Below, one piece after another: positions 26,534-33,730 of a stretch of DNA of 49,382 nt. The stretch is taken from the NCBI RefSeq assembly GCF_002860205.1, contig NZ_PGVB01000032.1:1-49382 (forward strand), given 5' to 3'. Each line of letters opens with the position of its first letter. Within the stretch, counting starts at the first letter, position 1. This DNA comes from Bacillus sp. T33-2. GTDB taxonomy: Bacteria; Bacillota; Bacilli; Bacillales; Cytobacillaceae. A program made the translations under genes and the position numbers. The notes under the pieces are model-generated. The model made no database searches and was not told the origin of the DNA. It saw nothing but the letters and a program-made list of their open reading frames with translations.

Positions 26534-26560
26534 ATAAAAAAAGCACCCCTAAGGATGCTT
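26534..26560 (-). terminator. Terminator after the 107-aa gene
   Basis: Minus strand AGCATCC/GGGTGCT hairpin (one mismatch) followed by T7, placed 4 bases downstream of the 26564 stop codon. Confidence 0.75.
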
Positions 26561-26563
26561 ACT

Positions 26564-26887
26564 TTAATAGCCTGATGGAACATATTCTTTTACGGGTAGA
26601 CCTTTGCTCTTGAACCGATCAATCATTCTTGATTGTGAAGGTGACTGTAATTCATAGTCTACTGGTTCAACTTCTACAGCAATTCCGGTCTCTTTAAAAT
26701 TTTTAACCGGCGAATCATCATCCTGCAATATTGTAATTATGTTTCTTACAAGGAAAAATGAAACACCGTCCTCTTCCCGCAATTGAACATATTCATTTGG
26801 TTGTGGAGCCCTATTTCCTGTTACCTCTGCAACAAACTCAGCTTCTCCGCCACCAGGAGGAACAACTACTATTTCAAATTTAAACAT
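26564..26887 (-). CDS. 107-aa hypothetical protein, monocistronic
   Basis: Unknown small protein, mostly beta-like with an acidic middle (LQDDDSPV) and basic Lys/Arg C-terminus. AAAGGAG stands about 8 nt before the ATG at 26887; the upstream TTG at 26905 is inside the leader. It has its own promoter-like elements and its own terminator, so it is expressed separately from the late operon. Confidence 0.65.
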   Translation of the reverse strand: MFKFEIVVVPPGGGEAEFVAEVTGNRAPQPNEYVQLREEDGVSFFLVRNIITILQDDDSPVKNFKETGIAVEVEPVDYELQSPSQSRMIDRFKSKGLPVKEYVPSGY

Positions 26888-26921
26888 TGACACCACTCCT
26901 TTCAATTTTTATATTACTTCT

Positions 26922-26949
26922 ATATAACACGAAGAAATCCCTTCCGCAA
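26922..26949 (-). promoter_or_regulatory. Candidate promoter for the 107-aa gene
   Basis: Minus strand TTGCGG, 16-base spacer, TTATAT, about 35 bases upstream of the ATG at 26887. Confidence 0.5.
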
Positions 26950-27459
26950 AAAAAATATGATAGCTGCCACTTTCTGCGGTTGGCAGAAAACCGTCCCGAT
27001 CCACTCCTTTGGCGGCTGGGATCACCGTTTCCCGGAGGTACAGTCAAGATAGGGTATGAGCTATGGTCAGTCGATGGCATAACGATCTGCCTTAACCAGG
27101 AGTGGAGTGTTCAATATATAGAGTAAGCAATAAAAAAGGAATTGATGAGTGTCCCCCTCAATCAATTCCCGATGATATAAATTTAACAGGTAATTATTCA
27201 AAAATCATAAATAAAAGTTATGTTATTTTTAGTTTTTCATTCGTTTATTTTATCATCTGCTTTCTACTAATTTTAAGCACTCATTGTAAACGGGAACATG
27301 AATCAACACCGACAATAACTCATAACGGATGAGGTAGCCACTTTCAAAATGTTTAAAATGTACACGTCTTTAGAGCCACTTAAACAGTGCTTTTTTTCTT
27401 CCAGTACTTCACAAACAACTAATTCCCAGTTTTCTGTTAAAATTATTTTGAGGTGAATA
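26950..27459. other. 510-bp region without a supportable gene
   Basis: The left third is GC-richer than the rest and holds a TTTCTGC/GCAGAAA hairpin (about 26976-26995); none of the possible open frames has a ribosome binding site or recognisable domain. The right part is AT-rich, with a hydrophobic open frame (27215-27330) lacking a start codon and a leftward terminator at 27132-27169. It could hold remnants of deleted cargo. Confidence 0.5.
27132..27169 (-). terminator. Orphan leftward terminator
   Basis: Minus strand GGAATTGAT-T-GAG pairs with CTC-ATCAATTCC and is followed by T6. No leftward gene precedes it before the plus-strand ligase remnant at 27460. Confidence 0.65.
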
Positions 27460-28280
27460 TTGTTGTTTGTATCTCCTATGCTATTGCATAAATCTGATCA
27501 TCCATTCGACGATGATGATTTTATTACTGAACTGAAACTTGATGGGATCCGTTTAATCCTTTCCAAGTTTGATAATAAGATAAAACTCTACACCAGGCAC
27601 AATAACGACGTAACAACCAAGTTCCCAGAACTGCTTAATATTGATATTCCAGACGGCACGGTGCTCGATGGTGAGATTATCGTTACCGATCCGGAAGGCA
27701 AGCCAGACTTCGAGGCCATGATGAACAGGTTCCAATCAAGCAAATCGGTACATAAAATCCAGTTTTGTGTGTTCGATATCATTTACTATAAGGGTAAGAC
27801 AGTAACTTTGCCTCTTCTGGATAGAAAGCAGCTACTTGAATCAGTTGTGACTCCTACCAGCGAGATCGTTCTTGTCCAGTGGCTACAGGGTAACGGCGTA
27901 GCCTATTTTGACCTAGTAAAGCAGAATGACCTCGAGGGGATTGTGTTGAAGCGAGCTGCATCCAAATACCAGGTCAACAAACGCTCACAGGACTGGCTGA
28001 AGGTCATCAATTACAAGTACGCTGATGCTTTCATTACCGGCCTGCGAAAAGCCTGTTATTGGGCGTTGAGGAGAATGACCGTGTCAAGCCGGCAGGTATT
28101 ATGGAGTTTATGGTCCCGGATGCTCGGAAACAATTTTACAGACAGTACCGGGACTTCATCCTTGAGGAAGACAAGAAATTTGTTTACCTGGACCCTAAAA
28201 TAAAATGCCGGGTGAAATTTAGGAATTATACGAAGGATGGGAAGTTAAGGATTCCTTCCTTTGTTAAATATATCTCATGA
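27460..28280 (+). pseudogene. Second ATP-dependent DNA ligase, broken by a frameshift
   Basis: Paralogue of the remnant at 1089-1922, with intact motif I (LKLDGIR), VLDGEI, CVFDI and EGIVLK. Near 28049 it lacks about 10 bases present in the first copy (11 bases replaced by C), shifting the frame: the upstream frame runs to 28203 with unrelated residues and the true C-terminus continues in another frame to TGA at 28280 (KFRNYTKDGKLRIPSFVKY). The first 195 codons are clean. GAGGTG precedes TTG codons at 27460 and 27463. Confidence 0.85.
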
Positions 28281-28308
28281 AGTCTAGCATTTTGGTAGAC
28301 TTTTTTTT
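28281..28308 (+). terminator. Terminator after the second ligase remnant
   Basis: AGTCTA/TAGACT hairpin followed by T8, starting directly at the ligase stop codon. Confidence 0.75.
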
Positions 28309-28313
28309 ATTGC

Positions 28314-28341
28314 TTGAAAAATATTGTACAATGGTTATAAC
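28314..28341 (+). promoter_or_regulatory. Candidate promoter of the AbiTii gene
   Basis: TTGAAA, 16-base spacer, TATAAC, 47 bases upstream of the ATG. It lies between the ligase terminator and the AbiTii gene, so the AbiTii gene is an independent unit. Confidence 0.55.
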
Positions 28342-28387
28342 TTATAAAACCGATTAACATGCGAATAATTAAAGGGGTGATGGCGTT

Positions 28388-29320
28388 ATGGAGGAAAAAA
28401 GTAGGGCGCAACATATTTACGAATTATCAAAAGAATTGTTGGATGATATTGAATTAAGTAGAACATCAGCAGATAGCTTACTTTTAAAAACAACTAGATT
28501 AGCTAGGTATGTAGGCTCTGATGAGGTAAAGAAATGGCTTCAATTTGAATTAAGTGGCTACAACAATTCAAATCCAGTTTCGTTAAGGTATATGAGTAAA
28601 ACAGGGAGATGGACAAATTTTAAGGAAAAGAAAGGCTACTGGGGACCCTTAGCACAGATACAGTCTATGATAGATGCCCAGAAATTAAAATTACAATCAA
28701 TGTCTATACCTAATACAAGTGGTCAGTGGGCCCATGTTGCCACTAATAATACGATTAGCAGTATGAATACAGCTTCAAATGTCATTTCAACACTTAGTGG
28801 CATAACGACTCGTGTATTAGCACTCATACATCAATTTGTTTCTGATGTGTATTATGAAAAAACATTCGATAAATTATCCGAAAGTGTCTTTGAATCATAT
28901 AAAAATGGTACTGATTTACTGATAGCTAAATATAGCAGTGATGTTATCCAACAAATACCTTCTGTAATGGATAGGTTATCCGAGGGAGATCCCGAAGCGA
29001 CTAGCCAAGCATTAACAACATGTCGCAGGATCATCGATTCTTTTGCAAACGCAATTTTTCCACCCTCCGATGAGATGTTTGAAATTGACGGGAACCAGAT
29101 ATCCCTAAAAGCAGATAAAACATTAAATAGAATTAATGCATACATTCATCAGAATTGCCAAAGTGGATCTAGAAGAAAGAGATTTAGACAAAACCTCGGA
29201 AATTTGTATGATAGGGTGTCTACAGGTGTTCATTCTGAAGTAGATGTGAATGAGGCACGAGCTTTATTTCTAAATACATATCTGATCATTGGAGAGATAT
29301 TAAATTTAACAAAAAATTAA
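28388..29320 (+). CDS. AbiTii domain abortive-infection candidate
   Basis: 310-aa protein. Residues 10-75 show the AbiTii pattern: helical N-terminus, LLLKTTRLARYVGSDEVKKWLQFELSGY. The middle is helical; the C-terminal 60 residues hold DRVSTGVHSEV followed by EARALFLNTYLIIGEIL, and Arg276 to His282 fits the RX4-6H of HEPN RNases. AbiTii proteins are linked to abortive infection. It has GGGGTGAT upstream, its own promoter and a shared bidirectional terminator. It lies opposite to the early operon and after a ligase remnant. Nuclease activity is inference. Confidence 0.75.
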   Translation: MEEKSRAQHIYELSKELLDDIELSRTSADSLLLKTTRLARYVGSDEVKKWLQFELSGYNNSNPVSLRYMSKTGRWTNFKEKKGYWGPLAQIQSMIDAQKLKLQSMSIPNTSGQWAHVATNNTISSMNTASNVISTLSGITTRVLALIHQFVSDVYYEKTFDKLSESVFESYKNGTDLLIAKYSSDVIQQIPSVMDRLSEGDPEATSQALTTCRRIIDSFANAIFPPSDEMFEIDGNQISLKADKTLNRINAYIHQNCQSGSRRKRFRQNLGNLYDRVSTGVHSEVDVNEARALFLNTYLIIGEILNLTKN

Positions 29321-29333
29321 AGTAAAACAACAA

Positions 29334-29360
29334 AAAGAGCCCTTATTTTTGGGCTCTTTC
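29334..29360. terminator. Bidirectional terminator
   Basis: AAAGAGCCC/GGGCTCTTT nine-base stem with an 8-base T-rich loop; T tracts occur on both strands. It ends the AbiTii gene from the left and the early operon from the right. Confidence 0.85.
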
Positions 29361-29379
29361 CATTTCTCTCTGTTTTCGT

Positions 29380-29550
29380 TTATGGGAATTGACGCGTCTC
29401 AGCAACCGTTTTGTGCAGCTGCGCCAATTCCTCTTCTGTAGGCTTTCGGTTAGGGACAACAAGCTTTATCCTTCCATGCTTTCCAGGTATCTCAACAATG
29501 CGGCTGTCTTCCACCTGCCTCCCCTCCATGTGTCCATTATATGTGCTCAT
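29380..29550 (-). CDS. 56-aa last gene of the early operon
   Basis: Small protein whose ATG overlaps the stop codon of the ArpU gene (ATGA). The C-terminal part VVPNRKPTEEELAQLHKTVAE occurs in similar short phage proteins next to ArpU; function unknown. Confidence 0.7.
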   Translation of the reverse strand: MSTYNGHMEGRQVEDSRIVEIPGKHGRIKLVVPNRKPTEEELAQLHKTVAETRQFP

Positions 29551-30008
29551 GTCTTGTCCAATTCTGCTGTTTTTGTCACAGCGATGTTTAAGTTAAGCGC
29601 AAGGCGGTAAAACGCTCTCCACCGTATTTTTCCGTAATACGTATGGCTGATCGGCGGCTGGAATTTATGACAGTAGACGGCGAAATCCGTTAAGTATTCT
29701 GCATCTTGGCACATGTATCTTTCCTCTATCAGAAACTGCTCCATCTTCGGCAGCCTGGATACAGCCCGTTCTATGCGTTCGCAGTAGCTTTTCCTTTGCT
29801 GCTGAATGTCGGTGTTGAATATTGCGATATCCCCAGTCTGGTCGCTGGTCTGATTGGTGGGCCCGTGGTAACGGACTTCGGTGCTGGCCGTAATAGATGC
29901 TTCTCTTTCCTCAAACGTAAGATATTTAAAAAGCCGGTATCTTTCCAAGGCTGATTCCACAGCCTCCTGTGTTGCCTTTCTGTCCAGTTCCGGAAGCTCA
30001 AAACTCAT
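29547..30008 (-). CDS. arpU: ArpU-type late transcription regulator
   Basis: 153-aa ArpU family protein. The motif set is complete: RYRLFKYLTFEEREASITAS, YHGPTNQTSDQTG, ERIERAVSRLPKMEQFLIEERYM, and IRWRAFYRLALNL. ArpU-type proteins act as sigma-like activators of late genes in Gram-positive phages. It is at the far end of the early operon, where the late regulator usually lies. GGGGG precedes the ATG. Confidence 0.92.
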   Translation of the reverse strand: MSFELPELDRKATQEAVESALERYRLFKYLTFEEREASITASTEVRYHGPTNQTSDQTGDIAIFNTDIQQQRKSYCERIERAVSRLPKMEQFLIEERYMCQDAEYLTDFAVYCHKFQPPISHTYYGKIRWRAFYRLALNLNIAVTKTAELDKT

Positions 30009-30030
30009 TCTCTATAACCCCCTATAGGGT

Positions 30031-30049
30031 CCCCGGGATGGGCCCGGGG
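30031..30049. other. Strong GC hairpin in the ArpU leader
   Basis: CCCCGGG/CCCGGGG seven-base stem with a 5-base loop, 22 bases upstream of the ArpU start. No T tract follows on the transcribed strand, so it is not a simple terminator; it could affect arpU expression. Confidence 0.5.
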
Positions 30050-30059
30050 AATTTACTAG

Positions 30060-30278
30060 TTATTCGTGCTCTGTCGTTTGATTGGTTTTAGATTCAACAA
30101 CCTCAAGTCTCATTATTGCCATCTTGTTTATTGAAACTCTGGTACCTTCACTTTCAAAACTAAGAAACATAGAATCTGTGTTATTAAAAGATTCCTCAAG
30201 CTTTTTTGCTTCTGACGTTTCGATATTATTTAAATTTATTTCTTGACCATTCATCATGATTAGCACAATATTAATCAA
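30060..30278 (-). CDS. 72-aa hypothetical early protein
   Basis: Unknown. Small alpha/beta pattern with 'IVLIMMNGQEINLNN' strand pair and a C-terminal strand/helix. TTG start at 30278 with GGAG about 10 nt upstream; ATG codons at 30257/30254 are possible alternatives. Confidence 0.6.
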   Translation of the reverse strand: MINIVLIMMNGQEINLNNIETSEAKKLEESFNNTDSMFLSFESEGTRVSINKMAIMRLEVVESKTNQTTEHE

Positions 30279-30311
30279 ACCAATCGCTCCATTCTGTTCG
30301 AGTAGTTGCCC

Positions 30312-30809
30312 CTATTCCAACTCATCATCTTCGTCCAAGAAAGGATCCTCGTCATCTTCATCTTCCGGATGATCCTCGAATGGAAGATTTTCTCCCTCAA
30401 CATCATCCAGGGACATCTGATCCGGGCTGACTGAAGCGGTGCCGTCTTTATCGACCTTGTACTCAACACCCGTATGTGGATCATTGAATTCTTCGATGCT
30501 CATTTGAGATTCGACAATGTGGAGAGTGACGTCCGAGCCTGCCATCTTATAAAACTTGAAGGATTGCTCTGCAGACGTGTCGCCTTTTACGATAAATTCA
30601 AGAACGGTCTTTTTGCTGTCCTTGGTTGTTTTATTAAACTCGCAAGTTAGCTTTTGATCCACACCTTCAATTTGCAGCTCGACTACTTCCCGGGTGAGCT
30701 GGCTGATCTCCGGCTTTTTCTCGTCATCACCTTTCACATAGAATTGGATCAGCTCTTTCTTGCTATCCTTTGTCTGTTTGTTGAAATGTGCTTTAACAGT
30801 TAATTGCAT
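30312..30809 (-). CDS. Acidic-tailed early protein with duplicated beta module
   Basis: 165 aa. Two related units, FNKQTKDSKKELIQFYVKGD (about residues 9-28) and FNKTTKDSKKTVLEFIVKGD (about residues 58-77), show an internal duplication. Residues 130-165 are almost only Asp and Glu with DEDD blocks, a DNA-mimic-like tail. No family recognised. It begins 8 bases before the stop codon of the small gene upstream and has GGGAGAG before the ATG. Confidence 0.65.
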   Translation of the reverse strand: MQLTVKAHFNKQTKDSKKELIQFYVKGDDEKKPEISQLTREVVELQIEGVDQKLTCEFNKTTKDSKKTVLEFIVKGDTSAEQSFKFYKMAGSDVTLHIVESQMSIEEFNDPHTGVEYKVDKDGTASVSPDQMSLDDVEGENLPFEDHPEDEDDEDPFLDEDDELE

Positions 30810-30961
30810 GATTTCTTCTCTCCCTGTAATAGTTCAATTTGTTTTTTGCATCGATCTAGTTCACTTTTTAATCTCCAGTTCTCCTGTAACAGAATGAATA
30901 CATCACGTTGAAGCAGTTCGACTTGAGGAGTTTCATTAGCTGGTACCTTTGTGATATCCAT
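30800..30961 (-). CDS. 53-aa coiled-coil early protein
   Basis: Mainly one long helix (LLQRDVFILLQENWRLKSEL...). The ATG overlaps the stop of the dUTPase gene (TGATG), and the stop overlaps the next gene's start; the tight coupling supports it as real. Confidence 0.65.
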   Translation of the reverse strand: MDITKVPANETPQVELLQRDVFILLQENWRLKSELDRCKKQIELLQGEKKSCN

Positions 30962-31521
30962 CAGTAGCCACTCTCCAGTCTATGATGATTAATAGCGTTT
31001 TTGGCCATGTACGCCTGCTCGATCTGCTCCCAAGTAAACCCAAGCATTTCGCCTAAATTCAAATAAGCCCCAAATAATTGTCCATAATAATCATCGTGTC
31101 TCATCATAGCAGCATGGTAGAAAATAAGTGTGAACGTATCTGTTATGTTTTCTTCCTTTTGCACTAACTTTTCTTGTGTTATATCTTTTATCAATACTTC
31201 TAAATCCCAGTAGAATTCATCAGAAAGGACAATCCCCAAATCTATCACACAATGCAATCCGTCCACATATTCTTCAAGGAGAGGGTTTGTTTCTATAGGA
31301 GCACATTGACCATGTGGGTCCTTATCAATTAACCTTGTCCTCGGCTTCTGATCCTTACTCCAAAACTTAAACCCTCGCCATTCGTTGGCGCATTCCCCGA
31401 CCTCAACCAGCAACGCCAGCACCCTTTTATTAAACCGATCCTCACCTGGCTCGGGAGGGTGCTCCTTTTCAATGTGCTCCATAAGGTCTCTTTGCATATT
31501 AAATAGTTTTGCTAAGTCCAC
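30961..31521 (-). CDS. Dimeric dUTPase
   Basis: 186 aa of the all-alpha dUTPase_2 family. Metal-binding motifs: EVGECANEWRGFKFWS and EEYVDGLHCVIDLG. It hydrolyses dUTP to dUMP and pyrophosphate, keeping uracil out of phage DNA. The GTG at 31521 is used because AGGAGGGAT lies 6 nt upstream; longer frames read through the overlapping upstream gene. Confidence 0.88.
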   Translation of the reverse strand: MDLAKLFNMQRDLMEHIEKEHPPEPGEDRFNKRVLALLVEVGECANEWRGFKFWSKDQKPRTRLIDKDPHGQCAPIETNPLLEEYVDGLHCVIDLGIVLSDEFYWDLEVLIKDITQEKLVQKEENITDTFTLIFYHAAMMRHDDYYGQLFGAYLNLGEMLGFTWEQIEQAYMAKNAINHHRLESGY

Positions 31522-31531
31522 GCTATCCCTC

Positions 31532-31738
31532 CTAAAACCATTTGTTGTCCGGACTATCAACATCCCTGTCACGAAAATCTGCCATGACCAGTTCCTGCCT
31601 TAAGCTGTAGTAATCCATATCGTGAATGCTCGTCCCGTGTTTATCATGAGTTATGCCTTTTTCCAGAAGCTTTGAAATGAACATTTGCTTAGTCATCTCT
31701 TTCGAGACATGTTTTAGTCTGGAGCCGATGATTGCCAC
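31532..31738 (-). CDS. 68-aa conserved Bacillus phage protein
   Basis: Small protein with a helical N-terminus (SKEMTKQMFISKLLEKGI) and a C-terminal YYSLRQELVMADFRDRDVDSP segment, common in Bacillus phages; unknown role. GTG start directly after the upstream TGA, with GGAGG 8 nt before. Confidence 0.65.
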   Translation of the reverse strand: MAIIGSRLKHVSKEMTKQMFISKLLEKGITHDKHGTSIHDMDYYSLRQELVMADFRDRDVDSPDNKWF

Positions 31739-32035
31739 TCAGGTAACCTCCACGCCTACGATAGCTAAGGCGGCTTTGCAAATGGCGAGAGGGGCAGTTT
31801 TTTCATGTACAGTTCTATATGGATTTAACCCCTGATGCCTATCGGACTGAACCCAAATATCAACATGGCAAGCATCTAACTCAGGGCAAACATTGAAGAA
31901 TAGTCCCATGTCTTTCATCTTCTCCACCACTAACCAGGCATCTTTAATTTCCGTTGAAGGAAAAAACGGTTGCCATACATCGTCCCACCCCATAACCTTT
32001 TCAGCAACCAACCGATCTATTTCCTTGTTCTCCAT
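31739..32035 (-). CDS. ABA sandwich domain phage protein
   Basis: 98 aa. The pattern EIDRLVAEKVMGW...PFFPSTEIKDAWLVVEKM...RTVHEKTAPLAICKAALAIVGVEV matches the phage ABA sandwich domain family. Unknown function, often in early operons. ATG at 32035 with GGAGGGGAAAGGG before it. Confidence 0.8.
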   Translation of the reverse strand: MENKEIDRLVAEKVMGWDDVWQPFFPSTEIKDAWLVVEKMKDMGLFFNVCPELDACHVDIWVQSDRHQGLNPYRTVHEKTAPLAICKAALAIVGVEVT

Positions 32036-32049
32036 CCCTTTCCCCTCCA

Positions 32050-32331
32050 CTATTTAGTTGTCCGTAAGCCTTCCAGAAATTCAATCCGTTTATTGGCTAT
32101 TTCAAGCTTCTGCAGCAACTCGACATTTTCTTGCAAGGTTTTGTTGAGCAACGAGCGGCGCTGGCTGAATTTAAGTTCAAGGTTTTGACTTCTGAACATA
32201 AGATTGTCTTTCTGCAACTGTTCAACCTTGCTCACAAGGCCCTTGACTGACTCAATCATTCGCTCGGTCCTCATGTGTTCACCCAGGATGCTGCATACCC
32301 GGTCAAGCAATTCTTTGTTTTCTATATTCAT
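32050..32331 (-). CDS. 93-aa coiled-coil early protein
   Basis: Unknown long-helix protein (residues 28-88). AAAGGAGG precedes ATG at 32331; the frame also opens at an overlapping GTG (32334). It starts at the stop of the upstream gene. Confidence 0.6.
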   Translation of the reverse strand: MNIENKELLDRVCSILGEHMRTERMIESVKGLVSKVEQLQKDNLMFRSQNLELKFSQRRSLLNKTLQENVELLQKLEIANKRIEFLEGLRTTK

Positions 32332-32543
32332 CACTCGGGCCTCCTTTGCAACTTGGCTTTCCAGCAGGTGCTGAAAGTATTTTGAACAAATATCTTGCGA
32401 TTGTAGCTGTCCCGATCAAAAATCTTTCCGTCCCGGGAAAACTCAGTGAGGGGAAAAGTGACGACAAATCCCCTCTTCTCCAAGTCCTTGATTGCCTGTT
32501 CTGCTTCATGTTTGTGCTGCCGGTGGATGATGACCGGCTTCAT
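32331..32543 (-). CDS. 70-aa hypothetical early protein
   Basis: Unknown basic protein with a strand-helix-strand start (PVIIHRQHKHEAEQAIKDLEKRGF). Start overlaps the stop of the RuvC-like gene by 4 bases (ATGA). Confidence 0.55.
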   Translation of the reverse strand: MKPVIIHRQHKHEAEQAIKDLEKRGFVVTFPLTEFSRDGKIFDRDSYNRKIFVQNTFSTCWKAKLQRRPE

Positions 32544-33091
32544 GACTTTTGTTCCATGACCCGTTTGATCACCTCAGCCTGGTACTTTGGCAAGAATCTA
32601 ACTGTAGTTGCATGCATCCATATTTCACGGGCAATCCGAGCCAGTATGTAGGCATCAACGATGTTGTCGCTCGAATGGGCGAATTTAAAATGCTCAAGTA
32701 CAGCGATCTTTACGGCTTTTTTCTTTTCGGGGCCCTTAAGTCTTCTTTTGTTGCCGACTTCTCCAGTAAATCCGGTGACATTTACAAATTTTTTCACTGC
32801 ATTTGGAGCCACTTCATGGTATGGCAATTTCCTCTTAAACAATTCATTCCGGATGCCGTGATGCAGTCCCCCGGCAAACATGGCCCTCTCGGTGTCAAAG
32901 GGAAAACCCTCGATGCAGATAATGTCTCCTGGCTTAACATGGGCAATAATGTCCTGGATGAGAGTAACCATCCTGCGCGGATCCTCGTCACCTACACCAG
33001 TGAGTTCTTTTTGTCTTAGCACCTGACCGTTTTGATCGAGTGCCACAAAGCCTGTCTTACTTGACGGGTCTATCCCTACAAACCTTGTCAT
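32540..33091 (-). CDS. RuvC-like Holliday junction resolvase
   Basis: 183 aa. RNase H fold with VGIDPSSKTGFVAL (first Asp), ICIEGFP (Glu) and a C-terminal HSSDNIVDAYILARIA (Asp pair), the RuvC-like active site. It should resolve branched DNA during replication/recombination before packaging. Start is ATG 33091; an upstream in-frame extension to 33130 runs inside the neighbouring gene. Confidence 0.82.
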   Translation of the reverse strand: MTRFVGIDPSSKTGFVALDQNGQVLRQKELTGVGDEDPRRMVTLIQDIIAHVKPGDIICIEGFPFDTERAMFAGGLHHGIRNELFKRKLPYHEVAPNAVKKFVNVTGFTGEVGNKRRLKGPEKKKAVKIAVLEHFKFAHSSDNIVDAYILARIAREIWMHATTVRFLPKYQAEVIKRVMEQKS

Positions 33092-33206
33092 TCTCCATTT
33101 TCCTCCTCTGCAGTTCCCTGGCTGCTTCATATCTGTCTTTCATCCTCGTTCCTTCATCCTTGGCAATTTGATAGAGTTGCTGTTTGGTAGCTTTTGAAAT
33201 GTCCAT
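33057..33206 (-). CDS. 49-aa basic early protein
   Basis: Small Lys/Arg-rich helical protein (MDISKATKQQLYQIAKDEG..). GGGGAG precedes the ATG; it overlaps the start of the RuvC-like gene by 35 bases in another frame, which supports coupled expression. Confidence 0.6.
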   Translation of the reverse strand: MDISKATKQQLYQIAKDEGTRMKDRYEAARELQRRKMENDKVCRDRPVK

Positions 33207-33219
33207 GCGCACTCCCCAC

Positions 33220-33531
33220 TCAAAAATTCTTTAACGGCAGCCGAGACGTTAATTCCATGAACCAGACCTTGTCATTTGTCGCGAGGGCCAAGTCAATCAG
33301 GGAAGAAATATCATGTTCATGCAAATCAATCGGGTAAGGTAATACGGCACCGATTCCTAACCATGCGCCGGTATGTCCTGTGACACATCTGCCCTCCGGG
33401 GTTTTGGTGATTTTCACAAGGCATGTCCCGTCGTCTGGATCAATCTTTTTGATTAAACCAATGCATCCTTTGTGATAACGGCTCTCTACAACTTTGACCC
33501 AATCGTATTCTTTAAGGACCTCAGATTGCAT
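33220..33531 (-). CDS. IDEAL domain protein
   Basis: 103 aa. A KOW/SH3-like beta-rich N-terminus (YDWVKVVESRYHKGCIGLIKKID...) is followed by residues about 76-100 (ISSLIDLALATNDKVWFMELTSRL), matching the short IDEAL domain. Function unknown. Confidence 0.75.
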   Translation of the reverse strand: MQSEVLKEYDWVKVVESRYHKGCIGLIKKIDPDDGTCLVKITKTPEGRCVTGHTGAWLGIGAVLPYPIDLHEHDISSLIDLALATNDKVWFMELTSRLPLKNF

Positions 33532-33558
33532 TACTGCTCACTCTCCCCGTATTTTCGT

Positions 33559-33657
33559 TTACCAACGATTACGTTTGTGCCTGTCGACTAATTCGATATA
33601 TTTAAGTAACACATAGATGCCGATAGTGCCCAATGAGACACCGACTATTAATTCCAC
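33559..33657 (-). CDS. 32-aa single-helix membrane peptide
   Basis: GTG start with GGGGGAG about 9 nt upstream; hydrophobic residues 2-20 (ELIVGVSLGTIGIYVLLKY) form one transmembrane span followed by a basic end. Short but well-initiated. Confidence 0.5.
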   Translation of the reverse strand: MELIVGVSLGTIGIYVLLKYIELVDRHKRNRW

Positions 33658-33730
33658 TATCAACAACTCCCCCAGTTAAAAAGTTCATTAAATAGTCGAA
33701 AAAACTGATAGTTTGATTGTTTTATCAAAA

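Noticed and set aside
26887-27126. Plus-strand 79-codon frame in the gene-free region
   Set aside because: It runs through the promoter and leader of the leftward 107-aa gene, has no ribosome site and shows no recognisable protein pattern.
27102-27332. 76-codon frame with a lipoprotein-like hydrophobic stretch
   Set aside because: No start codon or ribosome site precedes the hydrophobic part; the terminator hairpin lies inside the frame.
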